Shown: one piece after another, positions 16,400 to 24,214 of the stretch
How positions within the stretch are numbered: position 1 is the stretch's first letter
How the letters are laid out: each line of letters starts with the position of its first letter
Assembly: GCF_019402665.1 (NCBI RefSeq)
Contig: NZ_VSST01000015.1
Coordinates: 62,001-126,000, forward strand
DNA length: 64,000 nucleotides
DNA from: Bradyrhizobium canariense
GTDB lineage: Bacteria; Pseudomonadota; Alphaproteobacteria; Rhizobiales; Xanthobacteraceae
Direction of reading: 5' to 3'
Made by a program: the position numbers and the translations under genes
Notes under the pieces: model-generated
What the model was told of the DNA's origin: nothing
What the model saw: the letters and a program-made list of their open reading frames with translations, nothing else
The model's database searches: none

Positions 16400-17803
16400 T
16401 CACTCCGCATCAGGGGCGTCGTCTTGCGCAGCACTGGCCGGTCGATCGGCACAGGCCGCGAGGACACGATCGACCTCACGGGCGGACAGGCCGATGTATC
16501 GAGCCGGGTCCGCAGCCGCCTCGATCTCATGCAGGGCGATGTGGGCCGTCACGGCCGGATCGCGCGAAAGGCTCTGGGCCAATGTCAGGCCCGAAGCGAT
16601 CGCGTGCGTGCATGCCGCGCTCACCATCTCGTGCGCATGATGGCGCCCGACGTGTGGAGCCAGCGCCATCATGACGGCCTCGGCGGCGATGAGACCCTGT
16701 GTCCGCCCGAGATTGGCCTGCATCGCATCGGGTCTGACGACCAGTCCGCCGCAGAGGCGAACAGCGTTGTCCAAGGCCCGGGAGACCAGTACGAATGCTT
16801 CCGGCAGCAGCGACCATTCGGCCTGCCACGGTCCCGTCGCCCGTTCATGGTCGTGGACCGAAGCGTCGAGCATGGCGCTCGCGAGCCGGCGCAACGACAG
16901 TCCGGTGCTGAGAATCTGCTCACAGATGATTGGGTTGCGCTTGTGCGGCATGGTGCTGGAGGCGCCGTGGCCCTGGCCGCCTGGCTCCAGCACTTCGCCG
17001 ACCTCAGTCTGCGCCATCAACACGACATCGGTCGCGATCTTGCTCAAGGTCGCGGAGATCAGCCCAAGCAGGCAAACCGTCTCGGCCAAACTATCGCGCG
17101 CGGCGTGCCATGCCACCAGAGGTTCGCCGAGTTCGAGTTCGCTGGCCAACGCAGCGCGGACGCTGTCGCCATTGTCGCCGAGTGATGCGAAAGTGCCGAC
17201 CGCACCGCCGAACTGGACCTGGAGGACTCTTGGTTTGAGTTCGGCGAGACGTTGCCTGTGGCGCAGCAGGCCCGACAGCCAGACGGAAACCTTGAATCCG
17301 AAGGTGATCGGAATCGCGTGTTGAAGTTTCGTCCTGCCGACCATGGGCGTATCGCGGTGGGTACGCGCCAGATCCGCAAGCGTCGATATCAGGCGCTCCA
17401 GATCGCGGTGGATGAGCTCGAGCGCGTCGCGGATCTGCACCACGAGCGCGGTGTCCATGATGTCCTGACTCGTGGCGCCCCAATGGACGAATTCGCCATG
17501 GGGGTTGCCGGTGAGTCGGATCAACTGCTCGACCAGATTCACGACCGGCAAACCAGCGCGCAAAGTTCCCGCCGCCAATTCGTCGAGGTCGAGTAGTTCA
17601 GCACGTGCAGCGGAGGCGATCGCAGCAGCAGCCTCGGCAGGAATCACACCGAGCTGCGCTTGAACCTTCGCCAGCGCGACCTCGACCAGAAGCATGGACT
17701 CAAGCGAATTGCGCTCACCGAACATGGTGCGCATCGGGGCGGTGCTGAAAATATCGGCGAGGTGGCGGCTGCTGAAGACCGTTCCGGGCTCGAAACTCAG
17801 CAT
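16400..17803 (-). CDS. PcaB-like lyase of the fumarase/aspartase superfamily
   Basis: A 467-residue enzyme closest in layout to 3-carboxy-cis,cis-muconate cycloisomerase, though adenylosuccinate lyase-like enzymes share the fold. EFVHWGATSQDIMDTALV (104-121) and the signature GHGASSTMPHKRNP (278-291), with the flexible-loop serines, are intact. The bacterial PcaB is usually near 450 residues, so the length fits. No other protocatechuate gene (pcaC, pcaD, pcaG, pcaH) is nearby. Together with the Bug protein it may form a small carboxylate-use operon with a different substrate, for instance an aminodicarboxylate such as ethylenediamine-disuccinate-type compounds. Confidence 0.8.
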   Translation of the reverse strand: MLSFEPGTVFSSRHLADIFSTAPMRTMFGERNSLESMLLVEVALAKVQAQLGVIPAEAAAAIASAARAELLDLDELAAGTLRAGLPVVNLVEQLIRLTGNPHGEFVHWGATSQDIMDTALVVQIRDALELIHRDLERLISTLADLARTHRDTPMVGRTKLQHAIPITFGFKVSVWLSGLLRHRQRLAELKPRVLQVQFGGAVGTFASLGDNGDSVRAALASELELGEPLVAWHAARDSLAETVCLLGLISATLSKIATDVVLMAQTEVGEVLEPGGQGHGASSTMPHKRNPIICEQILSTGLSLRRLASAMLDASVHDHERATGPWQAEWSLLPEAFVLVSRALDNAVRLCGGLVVRPDAMQANLGRTQGLIAAEAVMMALAPHVGRHHAHEMVSAACTHAIASGLTLAQSLSRDPAVTAHIALHEIEAAADPARYIGLSAREVDRVLAACADRPASAAQDDAPDAE

Positions 17804-17934
17804 GGCCGTATCGCGATCATGGATGAGCGAACGCGCGCGCGTTCAAACCAGTCGGCAAGCCTCAATCCGAGCTCATGAATGGCGACTCTTACCTTGCGGG
17901 CGTATGGCGACGTCTGAGTAAAAAATAGCCGCAT
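17797..17934 (-). pseudogene. Remnant of a glutathione S-transferase N-terminus
   Basis: The frame from the ATG at 17934 reads MRLFFTQTSPYARKVRVAIH then ELGL, which is the standard start of a GST thioredoxin fold including the SPYARKV active-site region. After about 24 residues the family pattern is lost, and a stop follows at residue 46, right over the start of the PcaB-like gene. The rest of a GST (about 200 residues) is absent. The simplest reading is a gene truncated when the lyase operon was inserted or rearranged. Confidence 0.55.
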
Positions 17935-18476
17935 CGGTCGGTATCGGTCCCTCCGTCGTCGCGCTCCATTGCGCGCCGTACGGCTTGGCATCGATCAAGC
18001 CTAGATTACCCCCTCGTTTTGTAAAAATGCATTATTGCGATACATGCGTTCTGAATTGGAGAACGCGTCGAGCGCCCCCAAAATACTCTGAATTCGGATA
18101 TTGCAAACCGTGATCGGGTTGGGTTGCAGATCGTCGCCGAGAAAATCAGAGCCGCTACGAAAGCTTCATCGGGCGCGATCTGGTCTCCGTGCGGCGGAGC
18201 CGACGCATGTGGCGCTCGGCAGCCCTCCCAGAGCAGCTGGCGCCGAACGATGAGTGCTCGGCAGCGTGGCGTCATGTCCCTAGCCGGGCTCCCGAGGCGT
18301 TAAATTCGGTCAAGCCTTGCAAATGGTGAGGATGAGGTATACGTTGAGGCTGTTCGTTCAGCCGCTGTGCCTTGTTGAATGCGCCCGCGGGCTCCTTTTC
18401 CATAGACATCGACGAATAGAATTTGTTCTGCGTGACGATCACGCGGAACCTGCGCGTATGCGCTTTGGAGAAGAAA
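17935..18476. other. 540-bp intergenic stretch; probable cold-shock promoter and leader at its right end
   Basis: No frame here has a ribosome site and a credible protein. The left part is AT-rich around 18005-18060. The right part, roughly 18300-18476, probably holds the promoter and the long untranslated leader expected for a cspA-type mRNA, but no motif can be fixed by eye. Confidence 0.35.
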
Positions 18477-18686
18477 ATGACGACAGGTACTGTGAAGTGG
18501 TTTAACGGCCAGAAGGGTTTTGGATTCATTCAGCCGAACGACGGCGGCAACGATGTGTTCGTTCACATCAGCGCGGTCGAGCGGGCTGGTCTTGCAGGTC
18601 TCGCTGAAGGCCAAAAGGTCAACTTCGAGCTCAAGACCGACAAGATGCGGGGCAAGGTCAGCGCTGAGAATCTCTCGCTGGCCTAA
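18477..18686 (+). CDS. cspA: Cold-shock domain protein (CspA family)
   Basis: A 69-residue single-stranded nucleic-acid-binding beta barrel acting as an RNA chaperone. [17 protein letters not shown] holds RNP1 (KGFGFI), and [11 protein letters not shown] holds RNP2 (VFVHI), with the usual aromatic patches. The ATG at 18477 has GGAG 8 bases upstream; a longer frame begins at 18423 but its extra residues are not Csp-like. A Rho-independent terminator follows at 18729, so it is a one-gene unit. Several Csp paralogues are normal in rhizobia; whether this one is cold-induced is not shown. Confidence 0.93.
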   Translation: MTTGTVKWFNGQKGFGFIQPNDGGNDVFVHISAVERAGLAGLAEGQKVNFELKTDKMRGKVSAENLSLA

Positions 18687-18728
18687 AGCCTTGGTGCCGT
18701 TTCACGGATGTACTGAAACGGCCATGCC

Positions 18729-18761
18729 ACCCGCTCGATCCCAGGATTGAGCGGGTTTTTG
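18729..18761 (+). terminator. Rho-independent terminator of the cold-shock gene
   Basis: ACCCGCTCGATC and GATTGAGCGGGT pair, with one G-T position, around a CCAG loop, followed directly by TTTTTG. It is 43 bp past the stop at 18686. Confidence 0.85.
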
Positions 18762-18784
18762 TCCGTTGCAGAGCAGGGTGAATA

Positions 18785-19027
18785 ATGAGCGCCAAGAGAC
18801 CGGCCGAACCGTCACCCGAAAGCATCGCGCGTACTAACCGTCAGCGTTTGGCCGCTGAGGAAGGCGCTCGGGCGATGGTGGATGTTGGAAAGCAAGCCGT
18901 CGATGTTCGCAAGAACATGGCGCGGCTTCGAGAGCTGCGCGAAGCCAAGGAAGCGGCAGACGCCGCCCTTCAGGCATCGTTGCCCGCGGCCACTCCGACG
19001 AAGCGCAAGAAGAAGGTGACGCCATAG
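18785..19027 (+). CDS. Small charged protein, unknown function
   Basis: Not recognised. The 80-residue product begins MSAKRPAEPSPESIARTNRQ and is rich in Ala, Glu, Arg and Lys. A central helix (VGKQAVDVRKNMARLRELRE) and a basic C-terminal tail (TKRKKKVTP) suggest nucleic-acid contact or a structural role. There is no signal peptide. It begins 24 bp after the cold-shock terminator and is followed by another small gene in the same direction. Confidence 0.6.
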   Translation: MSAKRPAEPSPESIARTNRQRLAAEEGARAMVDVGKQAVDVRKNMARLRELREAKEAADAALQASLPAATPTKRKKKVTP

Positions 19028-19090
19028 CTGCCTTCCATTGCGCCAACGACAATTCGGAGAGGGCCGATCACATGCCAAAGAGTGCGGATC

Positions 19091-19306
19091 GTGCCTAGAA
19101 TCAAGTCGGATGGCGGTGGCACCATCACCTTCTTTCTCGCGCTTGGCGCAGGACGACAGATGTGCCGTCTTGCGACGACGTTCCTGACGCAGAAGCAGGC
19201 TTTCAGTTATCTTCGCAAGAACCGGACCGAGTTAGAGCGCATGGCGCGGGCGCAGCTCGCTTCCGGGGCAGTTGAAGACGGAATCGTCGTGCTCTCGATG
19301 CTGTAG
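19091..19306 (+). CDS. Small conserved-looking protein, unknown function
   Basis: Not recognised. From the GTG at 19091 it has 71 residues; an in-frame GTG at 19082 would add three. It contains KSDGGGTITFFLALGAGRQM and a helical FLTQKQAFSYLRKNRTELER segment, then ARAQLASGAVEDGIVVLSML. A nine-codon frame beginning ATGCCAAAG at 19072, with its own GGAGAGGG site, ends over the start of this gene and could couple translation. The order of the two small genes after cspA suggests minor stress-associated proteins, but nothing proves it. Confidence 0.55.
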   Translation: MPRIKSDGGGTITFFLALGAGRQMCRLATTFLTQKQAFSYLRKNRTELERMARAQLASGAVEDGIVVLSML

Positions 19307-19371
19307 ATCAGGCGGATTTCGGCGCCCCCGCTTCAGCGGAATTCGCCGTCGGAGCCTGGTACCGTCCGCGC

Positions 19372-19554
19372 TTATTCGGAACGGCTTCCCGGCTTCGCTT
19401 CGCGGGCCAATCGCTCCGCTTTCAGCCGTTCGCGATTTTCGTTGAAGGAGTTCTGGTCCTTCGCATAATCATTGATCGGCTTCTGCGTTGTCGCAGGCTT
19501 GAACGCCTTGTTGGCTTCACGCTTGGCGCGATCAGAGGATTGATCTTTCGACAT
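19372..19554 (-). CDS. Small hydrophilic protein, unknown function
   Basis: Not recognised. Sixty residues with a start MSKDQSSDRAKREANKAFKP and an end AERLAREAKPGSRSE. It is lysine- and arginine-rich, without hydrophobic segments, and is probably disordered or helical. A TTGAGGG ribosome site lies just before the ATG. It converges on the small gene ending at 19306. Confidence 0.6.
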   Translation of the reverse strand: MSKDQSSDRAKREANKAFKPATTQKPINDYAKDQNSFNENRERLKAERLAREAKPGSRSE

Positions 19555-19880
19555 TTAAGCCCTCAATTTGATCAAAGAGCGTGGTCCTGGCGAGTGCCGG
19601 ACGCGACGCCACCCGTGCCCGAACTGAAAGGCCGACTTGCCATCCTCGGAAGCGAAGGCGACCAGTTCTTCAGCGTGGGGCAGGGTCTTTGCGAGGCGTG
19701 CTGCACTCGCTGTGGAGATGGCATGCTGGCATTTCCGGGCATGCTCTCATTCCCGGGAGCACGCCGGTCGAGGGAGCAACGGCCGGCCGCCGCGTCTGTT
19801 CCTCGCGAACCAATCTTTAATCCAGCCTTCGCGGCGCGGCAAGCGTGCCGATCGTGCGATGCAGCCCCTTCGGCGTCAAC
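19555..19880. other. Intergenic stretch without a recognised feature
   Basis: About 325 bp between the small gene start at 19554 and the frc terminator. Open frames on both strands have no ribosome site or family motif. A short imperfect repeat of GGCATTTCCGGGCATG and TCTCATTCCCGGGAGC near 19730-19765 is the only visible structure. Confidence 0.4.
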
Positions 19881-19908
19881 AAAAAGGCCGCCGAAGCCGG
19901 CGGCCTTT
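19881..19908 (-). terminator. Rho-independent terminator after frc
   Basis: AAAGGCCGCC and GGCGGCCTTT make a 10-bp perfect stem around GAAGCC, followed on the minus strand by TTTTTG. It is 22 bp past the frc stop and ends the gntR-oxc-frc unit. Confidence 0.85.
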
Positions 19909-19929
19909 CGCGTCGTGAGATGAGCCCGC

Positions 19930-21207
19930 TTACTCGGCGGCCTGCTTTTGCGGCGGATCGAGCGCGCCGGACTTGTGGATATCGGCGACCTGATGGTCCG
20001 AGAAGCCAAGCACGGTGCGCAGGATCTCGTCGGTGTGCTCGCCGAGCAGCGGGGAGCGCTCCACATCGCTGGGGGAGTCCGACAGCTTGATCGGGTTGCC
20101 GACCGAGATGTACTTGCCGCGGGTGGGGTGGTCGACCTCAACCACGGTGCCGGTCGCGCGCAGCGACTGGTCCTCGGCGATCTCCTTCATCGACAGGATC
20201 GGGCCGCAGGGGATGTCGTCCTTGTTGAGGATTTCCATCGCCTCGAACTTCGTCTTCGTCATCGTCCACTGTTCGATGCGGCCGAAGATCTCGTTCAGGC
20301 GCGGCAGGCGGACGGCCGGCTTGGCGTAGTTCGGATCGGTCTTCCAGGAGGGCTCACCGATCACGTCGCAGATCTTCTCCCAGACCGGGGCCTGGGTGAT
20401 GAAGTAGATGTAGGCGTTGGGATCGGTCTCCCAGCCCTTGCACTTCAGGATGCGGCCGGGCTGGCCGCCGCCGGAATCGTTGCCGGCACGCGGCACGGCA
20501 TCGCCGAACGGAATGCCTTCGCCGAACTGGCTGTATTCCTTGAGCGGGCCGTGGGCGAGGCGCTGCTGGTCGCGCAGCTTGACGCGCGCGAGGTTGAGCA
20601 CGCCGTCTTGCATCGCAGCCGTCACCTTCTGGCCCTTGCCGGAATGGGTGCGGTGATAGAGTGCGGTGACGATGCCGAGCGCCAGATGCAGACCGGTGCC
20701 GCTGTCGCCGATCTGCGCGCCGGTGACCAGCGGCAGGCCGTCGCGGAAGCCGGTGGTGGAGGCGGCGCCGCCGGTGCACTGTGCGACGTTCTCATAAACC
20801 TTGCAGTCTTCGTACGGTCCGGGGCCAAAGCCCTTGATCGAGGCGACGATCATCTTCGGGTTGATCGCCTGGATCTTCTCCCAGGGGAAGCCCATTCGGT
20901 CGAGCACGCCGGGGCCGAAGTTCTCGACCAGCACGTCGCACTTCTTGATGAGCTCGGTGAGGACTTCCTTGCCCTTGGGGTTCTTGGTGTCGAGCGTGAT
21001 CGAGCGCTTGTTGTGGTTGAGCATGGTGAAATACAGGCTGTCCACGTTCGGGATGTCCTGCAGCTGGCCGCGGGTGATGTCACCCACGCCCGGGCGCTCT
21101 ACCTTGATCACGTCGGCGCCGAACCAAGCGAGCAACTGCGTGCAGGTCGGCCCGGACTGGACGTGGGTGAAGTCGAGAATGCGAACGCCCTCGAGCGCTT
21201 TTGTCAT
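19930..21207 (-). CDS. frc: Formyl-CoA:oxalate CoA-transferase
   Basis: A 425-residue class III CoA-transferase that moves CoA from formyl-CoA to oxalate, giving oxalyl-CoA and formate. The sequence follows the characterised enzyme of Oxalobacter over its whole length: [34 protein letters not shown] and [14 protein letters not shown]. The catalytic Asp lies in TGAQIGDSG (residue 168), and the mobile glycine loop is SGGGQP. It is the last gene of gntR-oxc-frc, with a repeat element in the 154-bp gap after oxc and a strong terminator behind it. Control through the operator ahead of gntR is likely. Confidence 0.95.
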   Translation of the reverse strand: MTKALEGVRILDFTHVQSGPTCTQLLAWFGADVIKVERPGVGDITRGQLQDIPNVDSLYFTMLNHNKRSITLDTKNPKGKEVLTELIKKCDVLVENFGPGVLDRMGFPWEKIQAINPKMIVASIKGFGPGPYEDCKVYENVAQCTGGAASTTGFRDGLPLVTGAQIGDSGTGLHLALGIVTALYHRTHSGKGQKVTAAMQDGVLNLARVKLRDQQRLAHGPLKEYSQFGEGIPFGDAVPRAGNDSGGGQPGRILKCKGWETDPNAYIYFITQAPVWEKICDVIGEPSWKTDPNYAKPAVRLPRLNEIFGRIEQWTMTKTKFEAMEILNKDDIPCGPILSMKEIAEDQSLRATGTVVEVDHPTRGKYISVGNPIKLSDSPSDVERSPLLGEHTDEILRTVLGFSDHQVADIHKSGALDPPQKQAAE

Positions 21208-21235
21208 CGTGTTGCTCCTGTTTCTCTTCTGTTTC

Positions 21236-21350
21236 CGTCATGCCCGCGAAGGCGGGCATCCATTATTCGCTGAAGGTTCAGTTGGGCCTCAGTGCTCGCC
21301 TCAAGGATGATCTGGCGATTACTGGATTCCCCGCCTGCGCGGGGAATGAC
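21236..21350. repeat. REP-like inverted repeat between oxc and frc
   Basis: CGTCATGCCCGCGAAGGCGGGCATCC at the left is answered by GGATTCCCCGCCTGCGCGGGGAATGAC at the right, each arm being itself a hairpin. In the oxc-frc transcript it would fold strongly and may stabilise or separate the two messages. Confidence 0.75.
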
Positions 21351-21361
21351 CCGGCGGCTGG

Positions 21362-23095
21362 TTACTTCTTCTTCTGCAGAACGCTCTGCGGATTGAGGTT
21401 GCCGATGCGGCCGCTCTCGGAACCGGCGGCCGGATCGATCACGGCGTTGATGAGCGTCGGCTTGCCCGAGGCCATGGCTTCGTTGACGGCGCGCTTGAGC
21501 TCGTCCGGTGAGGTGGCGTTGACGCCGACACCGCCGAAGGCTTCCATCATCTTGTCGTAGCGGGCGCCCTTGACGAACACCGTCGTCGCCGGATCGGCAT
21601 TGGCGCCGTTGACGTCGGTGCCGCGATAGATGCCGTCATTGTTGAAGATGACGACGCAGATCGGCAAATTGTAGCGGCAGATGGTCTCCACTTCCATGCC
21701 GGAGAAGCCGAAGGCCGAGTCGCCTTCCACCGCGAGCACGGGATGGCCGGTCTCGAGCGTAGCCGCGATCGCCTGGCCCATGCCGATGCCCATCACGCCC
21801 CAGGTGCCGACGTCGAGACGCTTGCGTGGGCGATACATGTCGATGACGCCGCGGGCGAGGTCGAGCGTGTTGGCGCCCTCGTTGACGAGGATCGCCTCGG
21901 GATGATCCTTGATGACGTTCTTCAGCACGCCGAGCGCGCCGTGATAGTCCATCGGCGATTTGTTGTTCATGAGCTTCGGCGCCATCTTGGCGACGTTCTC
22001 TTCGCGCTTGGTCGAAATCGCCTTGGTCCATTCGACCGGCGGCGCGGTCCAGCCCGACGCCATCGCCTGGTTGAAGGCGGAAACGACCGAGCCGATGTCG
22101 CCGACGACGGGCGCGACGATCTCGACGTTGGAGTCCATCTCGCGCGGTTCGATGTCGACCTGGATGAACTTCTTGGGCGCTTCGCCCCAGTTCTTGCCCT
22201 TACCGTGCGAGAGCAGCCAGTTCAGTCGGGCGCCGATCAGCAGCACGACGTCGGATTCCTTCAGCACCGTCGAACGGGCGGCGCCTGCGCACTGCGGATG
22301 CGTGTCGGAGAGGAGGCCCTTGGCCATGCTCATCGGCAGGAAGGGAATGCCGCTCTTCTCGACGAAGGTCTTGATCTCCTCGTCGGCCTGCGCGTAGGCC
22401 GCGCCCTTGCCGAGGATGATGAGCGGACGTTTTGCGCCCTTCAAAACATCAAGCGCGCGCTTGATCGAAGCGGGCGAGGGGATCTGCGCGGGAGCCGCGT
22501 CGATCACCTTGACCAGCGACTTCCGGCCGGCATCGGCGTTCATCACCTGGCCGAACAGCTTTGCCGGCAGGTCGAGATAGACGCCGCCCGGACGGCCGGA
22601 GACGGCGGCACGGATGGCACGGGCAAGACCGATGCCGATGTCCTGGGCGTGCAGCACGCGATAGGCTGCCTTGCACAGCGGCTTGGCGATCGCCAGCTGG
22701 TCCATTTCTTCGTAGTCGCCCTGCTGGAGGTCGACGATCTCGCGCTCGGAGGAGCCTGAGATCAGGATCATCGGGTAGCAGTTGGTGGTGGCGTGCGCGA
22801 GCGCGGTGAGACCGTTGAGGAAGCCGGGAGCGGAGACGGTGAGGCAGATGCCGGGCTTCTTGGTGAGGTAGCCGGCGATGCCCGCCGCATAGCCGGCGTT
22901 CTGCTCGTGGCGGAACGAGATCATGCGAATACCGGCCGCCTGGGCCATGCGGCCCAAATCCGTGATCGGGATGCCCGGCACATTGTAGATGGTGTTGATG
23001 CCGTTCAGCTTGAGCGCGTCGATGACGAGATGAAAGCCATCCGTCAATTCCTGCTCGGTGCCCGGTGCTTCGGACTTGGTCGCGGTATTCAGCAT
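21362..23095 (-). CDS. oxc: Oxalyl-CoA decarboxylase
   Basis: A 577-residue ThDP enzyme that decarboxylates oxalyl-CoA to formyl-CoA. The cofactor-activating Glu sits in [12 protein letters not shown] (residue 64), and the ThDP/Mg motif is [18 protein letters not shown] with a following NNDGIYRG. The N-terminal [15 protein letters not shown] and the block [21 protein letters not shown] match oxalyl-CoA decarboxylases rather than acetolactate synthase. There is no N-terminal signal, so it is cytoplasmic. It lies 78 bp after gntR and is followed by frc: the two enzymes form the formyl-CoA cycle that degrades oxalate to CO2 and formate. Confidence 0.95.
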   Translation of the reverse strand: MLNTATKSEAPGTEQELTDGFHLVIDALKLNGINTIYNVPGIPITDLGRMAQAAGIRMISFRHEQNAGYAAGIAGYLTKKPGICLTVSAPGFLNGLTALAHATTNCYPMILISGSSEREIVDLQQGDYEEMDQLAIAKPLCKAAYRVLHAQDIGIGLARAIRAAVSGRPGGVYLDLPAKLFGQVMNADAGRKSLVKVIDAAPAQIPSPASIKRALDVLKGAKRPLIILGKGAAYAQADEEIKTFVEKSGIPFLPMSMAKGLLSDTHPQCAGAARSTVLKESDVVLLIGARLNWLLSHGKGKNWGEAPKKFIQVDIEPREMDSNVEIVAPVVGDIGSVVSAFNQAMASGWTAPPVEWTKAISTKREENVAKMAPKLMNNKSPMDYHGALGVLKNVIKDHPEAILVNEGANTLDLARGVIDMYRPRKRLDVGTWGVMGIGMGQAIAATLETGHPVLAVEGDSAFGFSGMEVETICRYNLPICVVIFNNDGIYRGTDVNGANADPATTVFVKGARYDKMMEAFGGVGVNATSPDELKRAVNEAMASGKPTLINAVIDPAAGSESGRIGNLNPQSVLQKKK

Positions 23096-23173
23096 GGGCC
23101 TTGTCTCCCTGGTCTCAAGATGCCGTTTCAGGCTTTAGGGGCGATGCCTCGCCCTTCTGGTGAACGTTGCTGG

Positions 23174-23902
23174 CTAGAAGAGTTCCTGACCATGCGCTTC
23201 GACGTAAGCGGCAAGGCCAAGGGTGTGATCGCGGGCGCGCTTCTCGGCGAGCTCGGTATCGCGCGCCTCCAAGGCTTCGATCATGCCGAGATGCTCGGGG
23301 AGCGACGTCGCGGTACGGTCCTTGCGTCCGATGGTCAATTGCCGATAGCCACGCACGTGCAGCAGCAAGTCGTTGGTGAGATCGACCAGCACCGGTGATT
23401 CCGACAGCGAGATCAGCGCCTGGTGGAAGGCGATGTTGGCGCGCGAATATTCCTCGACGTGATCCTCGGGCAGGCGGTCTTTACCAAAATCCTTGAAGTA
23501 GTCGCGCAGCGCCGTGATGTCTTTCTTTCGCGCTGTGGCGGTGATGAGGCGGGCCGCCATGCTCTCCAGCGCCGCCCAGGCGCGGATCATGTCGACGATC
23601 TCGCTCTTGGTCCTCCGCACCACCATGATGCCGCGGCGCGGGACCGTCTTCACGAAGCCGTCCTGCTCGAGCATCGCGATGGCTTCGCGGATCGGCGTGC
23701 GGCTCACACCCAGGCGCTCGGACAACGCCCGCTCGTCGAGCATCACCGGCTCGGGTGTCGAGTAGATGTCCATCTTGAGGATGGCTTCCTTCAAGGCGTC
23801 ATACGCCTTGTTCTTGAAGCTCGACTCCGGGGCAATACGAACGATTGCGATATCTGCCTCGGCCATGTTCGGCAACGCCTTGGTTGGTTTCCGCAGTGAC
23901 AC
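23174..23902 (-). CDS. GntR-family regulator with FCD domain; probable oxalate-regulon regulator
   Basis: A 242-residue FadR-subfamily regulator. The winged helix-turn-helix covers about residues 25-95, with ERALSERLGVSRTPIREAIA as the recognition part, and the FCD ligand domain fills the rest, including the metal-type residues of NIAFHQALISLSESP and LPEHLGMIEALEARD. It is first in the gntR-oxc-frc unit and divergent from the acyl-CoA synthetase gene. Two copies of the shared 17-bp palindrome lie in the 312-bp gap between them, so it is probably autoregulated. The inducer is likely oxalate, oxalyl-CoA or formyl-CoA, an inference from gene order. Confidence 0.9.
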   Translation of the reverse strand: MSLRKPTKALPNMAEADIAIVRIAPESSFKNKAYDALKEAILKMDIYSTPEPVMLDERALSERLGVSRTPIREAIAMLEQDGFVKTVPRRGIMVVRRTKSEIVDMIRAWAALESMAARLITATARKKDITALRDYFKDFGKDRLPEDHVEEYSRANIAFHQALISLSESPVLVDLTNDLLLHVRGYRQLTIGRKDRTATSLPEHLGMIEALEARDTELAEKRARDHTLGLAAYVEAHGQELF

Positions 23903-23958
23903 GACGAATCTCCTCCAGTGGGAGTCGCCTTTTACAGGATTATTAACGGGAAAGTTTT

Positions 23959-23975
23959 TGGCATACCAAATACCA
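23959..23975. promoter_or_regulatory. Oxalate-regulon operator, site 5 (gntR-oxc-frc side)
   Basis: TGGCATACCAAATACCA: half-sites TGGCAT and ATACCA around ACCAA. It also reads as a direct repeat ATACCA-AATACCA. It is 57 bp upstream of the gntR ATG. Confidence 0.7.
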
Positions 23976-24039
23976 GAATGTCAAGCTGCCTATTTTTTGC
24001 AGCGTTCTAAGGTGCGCTGCAGCTTGACAAGATGGCTTC

Positions 24040-24056
24040 TGGCATACCAAATGCCA
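24040..24056. promoter_or_regulatory. Oxalate-regulon operator, site 6 (acyl-CoA synthetase side)
   Basis: TGGCATACCAAATGCCA, the most perfect copy of the element, with exact inverted half-sites TGGCAT and ATGCCA. It lies 81 bp from site 5, about eight helical turns, and 159 bp upstream of the acyl-CoA synthetase ATG. Looping between the two sites is possible. Confidence 0.7.
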
Positions 24057-24214
24057 TCGCCAGCCATTTTTGATCCAAGCCGGCGGAGTAATCTCGGCTT
24101 TATGCCACTCCGTTCCGCGACATGGAACAGAGCGCGGCGAATGGAAAGCATCACGGGCAGCCGCAACACGCGCGCGCTTTGAGAACGCAAGAACCAAGGT
24201 CAAGGGAGAGCCAC

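Noticed and set aside
17041..18476. A tRNA or other structured RNA gene in the cspA upstream region
   Set aside because: No cloverleaf, no anticodon arm and no CCA-type end could be found.
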